Assembly (NCBI GenBank): GCA_964019335.1
Contig: OZ025750.1
Span: 62,001-126,000, forward strand
Direction: 5' to 3'
Source of the DNA: Diplonema japonicum
Lineage: Eukaryota; Euglenozoa; Diplonemea; Diplonemida; Diplonemidae
DNA: 64,000 nucleotides
The position numbers and the translations under genes were made by a program. The first letter of the stretch is position 1, and each line of letters starts with the position of its first letter. Of this stretch, positions 9,119-18,161 are shown piece by piece. The notes below the pieces were generated by a model. It ran no database searches. It saw only the letters and a program-made list of their open reading frames with translations, and was not told where the DNA came from.

Positions 9119-12100
9119 ATGGAGGAGGAGGGGAGGATTGTACCAGCAGGGCGCACAGCTGAAGGAAAGGCAGTTGGGGTGAGGCAGACAGGCCCGCCAT
9201 GGCGGTTCTGGTACGAAGGGCGGGAGATCGCTGGTCCGGAGGGTGGGGCAGTGGAGAAGGGAAGGTACGTGGTGAAGCAGAAGGGAGGAAACCTGGAACT
9301 ACTCCGGAGGGAGGTGGTGAAAGGGGAGGGATGGGCAGTGTGGATAGACGATGAGGCCCTGGGGGAGTACGAAAGGGCCCGGGTAGTGGTGCACCCCCCC
9401 TCACTCACACGCGGTGTCCCGCACCCCACTCACACCAACGGCGCTCCCCTCAACACCATCGCCGCCTTCTTCTCCTCCGGAAGACACCTCCTTGGTGGGG
9501 GCAACCTCCTTTCTTGTCCCTGTTCCACGAAGATCGACCCCACCACCTCAACCACTGATGCTACCGATGTGAACTTTAACGCCTTCCTCCCCTCGGCCTC
9601 CTTGCACAGAAAGGTCATTACCATCATCGAAGCAGATGAGGACCACGAAGACACGGATGCCAAGAAGGTACAGCTCGTTCAGTGGTTCAAGGAAAACGAA
9701 GCCAGGTTCGCACTGGGGACAAGGCTCTCCGACGACAGCGCGAAGCAGCTGTGCGAGAGCATCAAGATGATGCTGCAGCTGCTTGCAGAGGCCGTTGAGA
9801 GGGAAGACGAGCTCTTCTTCAGCATTTACATTTCGCAGGCGGTGGCGAAGGTCGGGCTCGTGCTCCTCTTGTACAAGCGTAAGGCAGCTGGGTCCGACAA
9901 AGAGCTGAAGCGCGCTTGCAACGATCTGGCGAACGAGCTGCGAGGGGACAGCACCAAGAACATGGTGTTCTACGAGCTGGAGTGGCTTCGCAAAGGGCTG
10001 GCCGTAACAGAGGAACAGTTCACCATGTCACGAGCCGACATCCTCGTCACGTGCGTCAAAAGCATTGCGAGTGCCTCTCCCGCACCTGTCATCGAAGAGT
10101 TACTGGGCCTAGGCCGGCAGGCTTTCACAGTTCAAAAATCCATTTCAGAGCACAACCACTACTTTGGGATTGCGGCGATCGAGCGCACGACGGCAGTTGT
10201 GAAGACCTGGCTGCTAGGAAGGTACCACCTGGCAGGGGAAGCAGAAAAGAAAGAAGCAGTGGCGAAACTGAGGGAGCAGCTGTTCGAGATGCAGAGCGAG
10301 CGGGCCAACCTGAGGAAATGGGAGGTCGCCTTCGCGTGGGTGAAACTCATGGCGGACATCCTCACCTTCCGCCCCGCCATCGTGACAGAGGACAGCATCA
10401 AAAGTCTTGCAGCCCGCGACAAAAGCAAAGCACTGGACAGAAGCGGGCTCACATTGGACAGGCTGAGGGAACAAGGGTGGGTGGCGGCGCTTACCTTTGA
10501 AACAGGGGTGACTGTGTACGTGCTATCGGAGTCCCTTCCCGGTGTTTGGAGAGCAGACCCGTGCTTGACAGGTCACGTCACGAAGCAGCTTCGCACGCTC
10601 CCAAGGCTTGCTGTCCCCCAGCACCTTCAGGAGCTTCTCGTGAAGGAAGAATCGGCGTTCGGTGAGGACGAGGGACAGAAGAAGAAGTTCCACGGTCTGG
10701 TTCACTTTGCAAAGATGGGGATGTCGACACCGCAGGGTCTGATGAGGGTGCTCGAGGAGGCGGGGAAATGGCTTGAGGAACGAAGGCCTGTCGGCGAATC
10801 TGAGGAGGGTCTGCAAGGCTTGTACAACAAGGGATTGAACGGTGCAGCGGACTATGCACAGCTGTTCCTCGAGAACGAGAAGGACATCTGGCGACTTCGG
10901 GACAGGGCGGTGGTGGCCTGCTGTGAGGTTATTGGCAGTGTTGGGAAGGAACAATGCAAAGGGCAGTGGACACAAGAACTGCAAGCAACACTGACAACAT
11001 GCAAGGTGTTCGAGCAGAACAGCAACGTACGCAGAAGCCTCGGAAGCCCCGATGTGTACAAACGAACAGCAGCCTTCTTAAAAACATCCTGGAAGACCCA
11101 AGAGGAGGAGGTCCTGGAGAGCATCAGAACCACGATGGACAGACTCGAGGAGCTGCAGCAAAAGCTTCTGTACTGCGAGCCAACAACGAGGGGGAAACTG
11201 GAGGATGTGATGAAGAGTGTTCACAGAGACCTGGGCTTCCAGGTGAGAAGCCTCGTGGGGAAGGCGGAGAAGCTCGATATAGGGCTTGAGTTCCTGTTGG
11301 ACATGCAGCAGAGGCAGTACGCGATGGAGAGAGACCTGAAAGAGCTGAAGGGCGACATGAAGAAGCTGATGATTCACTTCGAGATGGACGCCTCAATCCC
11401 CGACATCTGCAAGGAGCGCATGACAGAGGTGGTGACGCATATGAAGTGCGGTGAAAGTGTGTACATAGCACTGTACGGCGATGAGGTGGAAGTTGACCAG
11501 GTTATCGAGAACAAGTTGTCGTCCGACTATTTAGAACACGAGGGGTCCATCAGCCCTGTGACGGCGTTCATCGGGCCTCCACCCATGACGCTCATACCTG
11601 TGTACAATAACGCAAACAGCCAGTTCGCAGCTGTTGGGGTTGGCCTTGGTCTCGATGCCGCCGCGCTGCGCAAGCGGGTTGTAGACCAGATGGTCGAGAG
11701 GTTATGCTACAAGGAAGCCTTTTGGAAGGACGAAACTAAAGAAGCGACCAATGAAGCTTGGGAGGAATACGTCGAAAACATGCGGAAGGAGACTACCCGC
11801 GGCGATACCCTGACCCTCAGGGCGTGCGCTGAGGTGCTCCGCACAATCATCTGGGTACTTGACGCTGCGAACCAGACCTTCACAAGGGCATGGGCTCCTG
11901 AGGGAGTGCACCATGTCACAGTCGTCGCATTCAGCCCTCCGAAGTACAACGGTGTGTCCGCCACAGAGAGCCTGCTCTCGTTGCTGCGAACTAGCAAGTA
12001 CGCGTCGATACAACGAAGCGAGAATGTCGGAGAAGGGGACAACGACACCTTCCTCCCCTCCAGCCCCTGTCTTTCTTCTCCCGGTCAGACCCCCGAGCTG

Positions 12101-15100
12101 ATGTGCCACGTGCAGACCATGCTCGCTGACGCCACCAAAAACACCCTCCTTATCACAGGAAAGTCCGGAAGTGGCAAATCCACATTCATGAAGAGACTCC
12201 ATGTCGCCTTGTGGGAAGAGTACTGGGGAGTCCTTCGAGGCGGCGAAGGTGTATTTACAATCCCTGTGTTCTGCTCGCTCCCTGAGCTGCGTGACCCATG
12301 CTCGAGCCTTGTTGAGGAAGCCTTCGCAAAGTGGGGTGTTCAAGGACCTCTCCTCCGCCGGATACGGAAAGACTGCCGTGCAGGGAAGTGCCGCCTGATC
12401 TTCATCCTCGACTCGTACAACGAGATGAGCGCCGACCACCAGTACACCAACCTGTACCAGTCCAACAACCTTAGAAAGTGGGGAGAGAAGCAATTGGATG
12501 ACAAACCTGGCAACGCCCCCTTCCCCAAGGTCATCGTCACCTCGCGTTATGAGCACCTCGGGTCTCACAGCCACTACCGGAGCTTCTTTTATCCCGTGCA
12601 GGAGCACACAAGGGTGGATTTCAAGGACGCTTTCTGTGAAGTGAGGATACGGGACTTCAGAAAGCGGACGTGCGAGTACCTGAACAGGGACTATGAGGAC
12701 CAGATGGAGAAGCTTCGCTTGAAACATGGGGTGTCGGTGGAGTACGTGAATGAGCTGGTGAAGATGTCCAAGGAAACAGCCGTCGTTGTTCAGACAGAAG
12801 AGCAGACTGAGAAGCCCTATACATCGCCCGTCGAGGAACTGAAGAAGAAGCTTGTTGCGTCCTCACCTACGTACGACAGCCACGACCACGAAAACAAGTG
12901 TACAATTGACGATATAAACAAGTTGACATCGGTCTCTGGTGAGAGGAGGTTCCTGTCAGAACTGCAGAACATATGGTCGCCCCTGAAACTGTTCCGAGCA
13001 GCGGCGAACAGTGTTGGGCAGCTTCGATCGACACCGTTCATGCTGTCCATCTTGGTGAAGGTGATCCCCATCATGTTCTCTGAGGACAACGACGAGGGGT
13101 ACATGTGTGAGAAGTTCCTTCGAATGATGCCAGAGGGTGTTGGCGAGCAGCTCCTTCCCCTTGCGAAACACTATGAGTTCGACCCATCGCACGCCGCCAA
13201 GCTCCTCGTAGGTCTCGACGACAAAACCAAGCACACCCTATCCCTCGAGGAGACGACACGCCTTGCGCTTCATACCTGCAAGCTCCCCAAAGCTATCCTG
13301 AAGTACGACACGTACCACACATTCGTGAACCAGTTGTTCGACAAGAGCCTTCCAAAGCTCAGCGCAAAGCACAGCTCCATTCACGTCGAAGACCTCAGGT
13401 CGGACCTCCAGAACTTCTGTAAAACCTTCGCAAGGCAGATGACGTTAAACAACAAGGTGCGTGTTCACTACGCCAGCTCAGGTAGGGAGTTCCGATCACG
13501 GTCGTGTTGGGATGAGCACTTTTCATCAGACAGCACGCTTCTGAAGGACATCAGAGATGGAGCACCACTGCAGACGGAGCAGGCAGGAGTAGGCGGGAGG
13601 TACTACGCCTTTATTCATAAGTCTATACAAGAGTCGTTCGTAGCGCAGCTTATCTACGACTCTATAATGCGGTTCCCGATGCTGGAAAACCTCCCTGTGG
13701 TGAAAGGGTTTGTGTCTTACTTTCTGAACTGCCGTTCGGTTGCTGACTGGAACCAGCTGAAGACGGTGCTACCCGGCATGCGAATGCACTTCGTGAACAC
13801 ATGTGCCAGCAAGTTCCACATTGATAGGAACGTCGTCCCCGCCACATTGACGCAGATCGTCGATGTAGTGGAGGCGGACTGGTCACGTTTGAACACAGCA
13901 CTCGTCATCAACGATAAGGCGGTGATGTCGCAGTTCCTCACGCCAAAGGTCCGAGCTGACAAGAAATTTCAACGAGCACTCCTGTCACTGGTGGAACTCT
14001 CGAAGCTCCCTTACGCACAGGTCCCCGCCTCAATGGCAATCAGCATTCTAAACTCAGCGGTTAGCTTCTCAGGTATGGATCTGAGCGGTATCAGGGTTCC
14101 TAAGGCGGAACTGTCCAGTGCTGTGTTCCACGAGACGGACCTCTCCGGGGCGGATCTGTGCGGTGCAAACTTGTCAAAGGCGTACTTTCACAAAACGCGT
14201 TTGGACGGTGCTGACATGAAGGACGTGGACTTCAAACAGGAGCCCGACATCACGCACAGGGGGGTGAGGAGCATCGCGACCACCACTAAACAGGGAGAAG
14301 AACTGTGGGCCACGGTGTCTTGGGACGCAATCAGAGTAGGAAGGTACGCTGCTCTGAACTTCGATGGCGGCACAACACTGTGGGACCCTATCGGCTGCAA
14401 GTTCCATGGTGACATACTGCGAGTGGCAGCCACAACAGGCATTTACGACGTGGAGATGAACAACGAAACGCTGAACATCAAGAAGTCGTCCCACCAGCTG
14501 AAGTTCAACTCGAATGAGACCATCAAAATGCTGACGTTTTCAAACGACGGCAGCACGCTGATCGCCGGGACGAACAAGGGCAACATCCAGGTCATCGATG
14601 CCAACGGTGTCCACCCTCTGTACAACGCCCCTTTGAGAGAAAGGATATGGAGCCTCGCGATCCTCAGCGAACAAGAGTCGGGCAATTCAATCCAAACTGC
14701 CATTGGATACAAGGAAGAGGCGTACCACGCTCCGTGCGATTCAGATGAAACTGGGCTCCAGTACACACATGGGAGACCCGACGGAAATCCAATTCCAATC
14801 ACAGAATCTTGTTTGCAATACGACCCGCATGGAAGGTACCTTGCAGTGGTCGGTGGGAACAGGAGCGGGCACAAGAACATGCTGCTGGAGTGCAGGATAA
14901 TCGACATAAGAAAAGGAGGGGTAAAGACGGTGATACGGGGGCAGGAAAAGATGTCACAAACAGTACAGTTTTCACCAGACGGACAGGTCCTCGCAATCGG
15001 CGTTTATTCCGGAATCCAAACATGGTCTGTAAGCACCGGTATTGAGCTTAGAACATTCGAGCTCCCCATGGCGGTAACAGTTTGCTTCTCTGATGCGAGA

Positions 15101-16564
15101 ATGGCAGCGGCTTCCGTTTCAGATAACGCGGTGAAAATGTGGAACATACAAGACTCGGAGAAGATCAGAGGATTAGCCGGGCATACCGGTGGGATCGGCG
15201 AGGCGATCATCACACCAGACGGTCAGTACATCGTGACCTCCGGCCTTGTCGATCAAAAGATAAAAAAATGGGATTTAGAAACCGGCGAGCTGCTTGTGTC
15301 ATCAACTCCTTGCAACTCCGCTTTAACATGCGTGTCGCTATCGGGAGCTGCGAACGTACATTGGCAAGCTGAAGGGGTGGCGTGGTGTGCGGATTTAATA
15401 TGCCCAGATTTTCATTACAAGAGGTACCACACGCTGGTGGCGAGAGAAGGCGATGTTTTGCTGTCTGGGAAGAAACAAATGCATGTTTTGACGGTCCGGT
15501 CGCGGAGCTCTAAAATGCCTCCTGCGATCACACTGTCGCCGGACTGCCGGCACGCAATTGTTTACGATGTCAAAACAAACCTGCAGACAATATTGAAACT
15601 CGCTGACATCGACGAAAGCGTCGGCCGCCCGACATCCTCCTGCTCCGGGCATGGATTAGCTTGCTTCTCCAGCGACGGTTCTCAATTCGCGTTTATAGGA
15701 AAACGGCAGCAACCAAACGTCATCAAAATCGGCTCCGTGTCCGATCTTGTTTCGAAGGATATGAAACAAACCCACGGAATGTGGAGCCTTGTCTTGAGAA
15801 CATCAGACCGACGAGGGAGAGTGTCTGAATGTTCCATCGACTACGAGGAGGTTGTTCTGAAGGTGAAGCCTCTCGAGATTCACGGCGCACCGCCAATGTG
15901 TTTTTCTCAAGACGGCCGTTACATCGCGTACAGCCCGAAGACATCGGGTACCGGGTGCAGGCAGAGCCAGATTTTTATCGACGTTGCTGGTAAGGTGTCT
16001 AAAAAGGTTCGAAAAGGTGTGCCTTTGCACACCATAAATGTGTACCGCGGAACTGTCAGCCAGATATCTTTCAAAGGCGATTATCTTCTCGCGGTCTGCC
16101 GGCAAAGTTCTATGTTGTGGAAACGAAGCATACTTGGCGAAAGCGCTCGCTTGCGACGCGACACGCACGACCTAGCGCTTGTTCATCAGAACGGAAAGAG
16201 AGTTTGCACGTGGTTGGTTCATAGAGAGTTTTCCAAGGTTGAGACACCGTTAGAGTGTATTGATTGCGGTGTTGACACTACTCTGAATCTGTCTGGGAAC
16301 AACAGGGAGATACTCAGGCAGCGGCAGGGCGGGGCGAGCATACCGGGACTGTCTATCGTCCCGCCAGAAATCGGGCTTGCAGCCACGATGCCGAGGGTGA
16401 GCCGGGGGCGGAGTGCCATGAGGGATAAAAAAAAGAAGAAGAATGGGATTTTCCGTGATGAGATTATACAGCAGAAGCGTGCGATGTCGTGCAACCGTTC
16501 AGAAGAGAGCCTCGCGAAGGTTACCAAGGCAACGGGCAACAAGCCGGTTTTACTCGAGGCGTGA
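9119..16564 (+). CDS. NLR-like STAND NTPase with inserted OTU-like pseudo-protease, paralog 2
   Basis: 2481 residues, same architecture as the gene at 1257: identical residues 1-128, helical region, coiled coil (about 660-760), P-loop GKSGSGKST at 1014-1022, Walker B LIFILDSYNE from 1093, pentapeptide repeats about 1650-1706, then WD40-like blades. Between the coiled coil and the NTPase, about residues 785-990, it has an insert missing from paralog 1. The insert follows the OTU protease pattern: NANSQFAAV in place of DGxCxFRA, then LRKRVVDQM, WEEYVENM, GDTLTLRACAEVL and finally PKYNGV in place of HYNSV. The catalytic Cys is Ser834 and the His is Lys942, so protease activity is unlikely. The C-terminus is basic (DKKKKKNG), a possible nuclear signal. 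Inference: an intracellular sensor whose OTU-like insert acts as a binding or decoy module. NLR-like call sure; OTU call moderately sure. Confidence 0.85.
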   Translation: MEEEGRIVPAGRTAEGKAVGVRQTGPPWRFWYEGREIAGPEGGAVEKGRYVVKQKGGNLELLRREVVKGEGWAVWIDDEALGEYERARVVVHPPSLTRGVPHPTHTNGAPLNTIAAFFSSGRHLLGGGNLLSCPCSTKIDPTTSTTDATDVNFNAFLPSASLHRKVITIIEADEDHEDTDAKKVQLVQWFKENEARFALGTRLSDDSAKQLCESIKMMLQLLAEAVEREDELFFSIYISQAVAKVGLVLLLYKRKAAGSDKELKRACNDLANELRGDSTKNMVFYELEWLRKGLAVTEEQFTMSRADILVTCVKSIASASPAPVIEELLGLGRQAFTVQKSISEHNHYFGIAAIERTTAVVKTWLLGRYHLAGEAEKKEAVAKLREQLFEMQSERANLRKWEVAFAWVKLMADILTFRPAIVTEDSIKSLAARDKSKALDRSGLTLDRLREQGWVAALTFETGVTVYVLSESLPGVWRADPCLTGHVTKQLRTLPRLAVPQHLQELLVKEESAFGEDEGQKKKFHGLVHFAKMGMSTPQGLMRVLEEAGKWLEERRPVGESEEGLQGLYNKGLNGAADYAQLFLENEKDIWRLRDRAVVACCEVIGSVGKEQCKGQWTQELQATLTTCKVFEQNSNVRRSLGSPDVYKRTAAFLKTSWKTQEEEVLESIRTTMDRLEELQQKLLYCEPTTRGKLEDVMKSVHRDLGFQVRSLVGKAEKLDIGLEFLLDMQQRQYAMERDLKELKGDMKKLMIHFEMDASIPDICKERMTEVVTHMKCGESVYIALYGDEVEVDQVIENKLSSDYLEHEGSISPVTAFIGPPPMTLIPVYNNANSQFAAVGVGLGLDAAALRKRVVDQMVERLCYKEAFWKDETKEATNEAWEEYVENMRKETTRGDTLTLRACAEVLRTIIWVLDAANQTFTRAWAPEGVHHVTVVAFSPPKYNGVSATESLLSLLRTSKYASIQRSENVGEGDNDTFLPSSPCLSSPGQTPELMCHVQTMLADATKNTLLITGKSGSGKSTFMKRLHVALWEEYWGVLRGGEGVFTIPVFCSLPELRDPCSSLVEEAFAKWGVQGPLLRRIRKDCRAGKCRLIFILDSYNEMSADHQYTNLYQSNNLRKWGEKQLDDKPGNAPFPKVIVTSRYEHLGSHSHYRSFFYPVQEHTRVDFKDAFCEVRIRDFRKRTCEYLNRDYEDQMEKLRLKHGVSVEYVNELVKMSKETAVVVQTEEQTEKPYTSPVEELKKKLVASSPTYDSHDHENKCTIDDINKLTSVSGERRFLSELQNIWSPLKLFRAAANSVGQLRSTPFMLSILVKVIPIMFSEDNDEGYMCEKFLRMMPEGVGEQLLPLAKHYEFDPSHAAKLLVGLDDKTKHTLSLEETTRLALHTCKLPKAILKYDTYHTFVNQLFDKSLPKLSAKHSSIHVEDLRSDLQNFCKTFARQMTLNNKVRVHYASSGREFRSRSCWDEHFSSDSTLLKDIRDGAPLQTEQAGVGGRYYAFIHKSIQESFVAQLIYDSIMRFPMLENLPVVKGFVSYFLNCRSVADWNQLKTVLPGMRMHFVNTCASKFHIDRNVVPATLTQIVDVVEADWSRLNTALVINDKAVMSQFLTPKVRADKKFQRALLSLVELSKLPYAQVPASMAISILNSAVSFSGMDLSGIRVPKAELSSAVFHETDLSGADLCGANLSKAYFHKTRLDGADMKDVDFKQEPDITHRGVRSIATTTKQGEELWATVSWDAIRVGRYAALNFDGGTTLWDPIGCKFHGDILRVAATTGIYDVEMNNETLNIKKSSHQLKFNSNETIKMLTFSNDGSTLIAGTNKGNIQVIDANGVHPLYNAPLRERIWSLAILSEQESGNSIQTAIGYKEEAYHAPCDSDETGLQYTHGRPDGNPIPITESCLQYDPHGRYLAVVGGNRSGHKNMLLECRIIDIRKGGVKTVIRGQEKMSQTVQFSPDGQVLAIGVYSGIQTWSVSTGIELRTFELPMAVTVCFSDARMAAASVSDNAVKMWNIQDSEKIRGLAGHTGGIGEAIITPDGQYIVTSGLVDQKIKKWDLETGELLVSSTPCNSALTCVSLSGAANVHWQAEGVAWCADLICPDFHYKRYHTLVAREGDVLLSGKKQMHVLTVRSRSSKMPPAITLSPDCRHAIVYDVKTNLQTILKLADIDESVGRPTSSCSGHGLACFSSDGSQFAFIGKRQQPNVIKIGSVSDLVSKDMKQTHGMWSLVLRTSDRRGRVSECSIDYEEVVLKVKPLEIHGAPPMCFSQDGRYIAYSPKTSGTGCRQSQIFIDVAGKVSKKVRKGVPLHTINVYRGTVSQISFKGDYLLAVCRQSSMLWKRSILGESARLRRDTHDLALVHQNGKRVCTWLVHREFSKVETPLECIDCGVDTTLNLSGNNREILRQRQGGASIPGLSIVPPEIGLAATMPRVSRGRSAMRDKKKKKNGIFRDEIIQQKRAMSCNRSEESLAKVTKATGNKPVLLEA

Positions 16565-16724
16565 GGGGGAGGAGGGAGAAAAAAAAAAAAAAAAAAAGAC
16601 GCAATTCATTTCAATCAATTTTTGCTTTTTTTTTTTTTTTTTTTGTGGCGGGGGAAAAGAAAAAAAAGAAAAACTCGATGATTTAAGGTAAGCCGGTGGG
16701 AGCGCCCTGCACAAGCACCATCTA

Positions 16725-16784
16725 GGAGGTCAACAGCGAACAACACATCTGATGTACTTCTTTATCATATTATCCCCCACCACC
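16725..16784 (+). repeat. 60-bp dispersed repeat, forward copy
   Basis: GGAGGTCAACAGCGAACAAC through CATCTGATGTACTTCTT to CCCCACCACC. It occurs as a near-exact reverse complement at 28425-28487. Both copies lie just 3' of a long gene, so it could be a 3' processing or mobile remnant; the function is unknown. Confidence 0.7.
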
Positions 16785-17422
16785 AAGGAAAAAAAAAAAA
16801 AAAAAAAAAAGAAGCTCTGCCTAATGAAAAATAATGAAGAGAACAAAAAAAGCAATGTCCCCCCCCCCCTTTCTCGCTCTCCCCTTGTATGTATCTATTT
16901 TTTTCTTTTTTCACTCACAACTTTTTTTTTTGCTGGAACAAAACAAGTAGACAAAGCTTTTTTTTGAAAAGAATTGTTTTTATTGCAAAGTAAGGGAATA
17001 GAAGCAGAGCTTCGCCCCGTTTCATCCCTCAACTGTACTGCAAGGTCCCCACCAAACTTCAGCACACGTTGGCACCGTCGATGCCTTGGATATGTGGCGC
17101 CATTAAATTAGCACTGTGCCACCCGCTTCCCCCCCCCCTTTTTTTTCCTTCTTCTTTCCCCTCCTGTCAATTCCTTTAACGTACTAAATTCAAACTAATA
17201 TGAAAATGGAGTCCGAGTTGAAATTTCCTCTTTCTCTCTCACAATTTCTTTTTTTCTTCTTCTTTTTCTTTTTTTTTGTTTCATAAAGAGCCCATCCAAA
17301 GAAATGCTTGCCATAGCAGTTGCAAAAAAGCAAGGTCACTTGGCTGAGATCACAAAAGGCCCAACAGATAGCCTTTTATTTTTAGGCGCTTTTCTCTCTT
17401 TTTTTTTTTTTTTTTTTTTTTT

Positions 17423-17585
17423 GTTACAAATATTTATCTTCCAAAAAAGAAAATGATTTTTATAACTATATGCAACTTGTGGCCCGAGTAAAAAAAACAA
17501 CACTCTTGCAGCATTTTAAAAACCTTTTTTTTTGCTCGTGCGAACAACAAAGGCATATAGTCATAAAGAATAATTTCTAATTCTT
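17423..17585 (+). repeat. Dispersed inverted-repeat element, TATATGC family, copy 2
   Basis: Same order as 7711-7842: poly-T, GTTACAAATATTTAT, TATAACTATATGCAACTTGTG, GCTCGTGCGAACAACAAAG, CATATAGTCATAAAGAAT. The differences are mostly homopolymer-length changes. Confidence 0.65.
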
Positions 17586-18093
17586 TTTTTAAAAAAGCAC
17601 AATTGTCAACATAAGTCATAAAAGAAACCCTCTATAAGAAATCTGAGATCGAGGAATTTCTTTGTTTATGAGCACCCCCCTCCCTATCTACATTACTGAA
17701 CAGAAGCTCCCTGAAAGGGGGAAAAAAAAAAAAAAGATGGACTCGAATACTTTGCTCCCATATGTGCCTTTCTTTTCTTATTTTTAATCGCCGAATTTAT
17801 CCCCCCCCCCCCACGCATACTGTACTTTTTTTTTTGTTTCTCGTCATTTCCCCCATTTTTTCTTGTGTTCCAAACGTCACATTCTTTTTTTCTTTTTTGC
17901 TTCAGTTACGTCAGTTGCTCGTCTTTCCGAGTCGATCCTTTGATCGTTCCCCGGTAGTCTGGTAGTAGTCAAAAAGCGCTTCTGCAACTAGTAGTGCGTC
18001 GCATTCTAGTCCCTTAAGTTGTTTAAGGCATCCTAAAATCGCTTTTTTTCAACGCTTCGCCGGGCAGCATCGCCTGGTCTTCAACTCCACGTT

Positions 18094-18130
18094 CCCCCCC
18101 CCACCCCCCCCGTAAAATTCTTTTTTCTAG
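18094..18130 (+). promoter_or_regulatory. Pyrimidine tract and AG acceptor before the Cys-rich gene
   Basis: C/T-rich stretch ending TTTTTTCTAG; the AG is at 18129-18130, 31 bp before the start codon. This is the shape expected for a 3' splice acceptor. With no upstream exon visible, spliced-leader addition is the favoured reading (inference). Confidence 0.45.
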
Positions 18131-18161
18131 TTGTGTGGGAAAATAATAAAAAGAAAATTAT

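Larger units (their letters stand above)
16565..18161 (+). other. Homopolymer-rich spacer and leader of the Cys-rich gene
   Basis: No gene. It contains poly-A (16580-16597, 16790-16810), poly-T (16626-16644, 17398-17422), two dispersed repeats listed separately, and a C/T-rich stretch ending TTTTTTCTAG at 18121-18130, 31 bp before the ATG at 18162. Confidence 0.5.
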
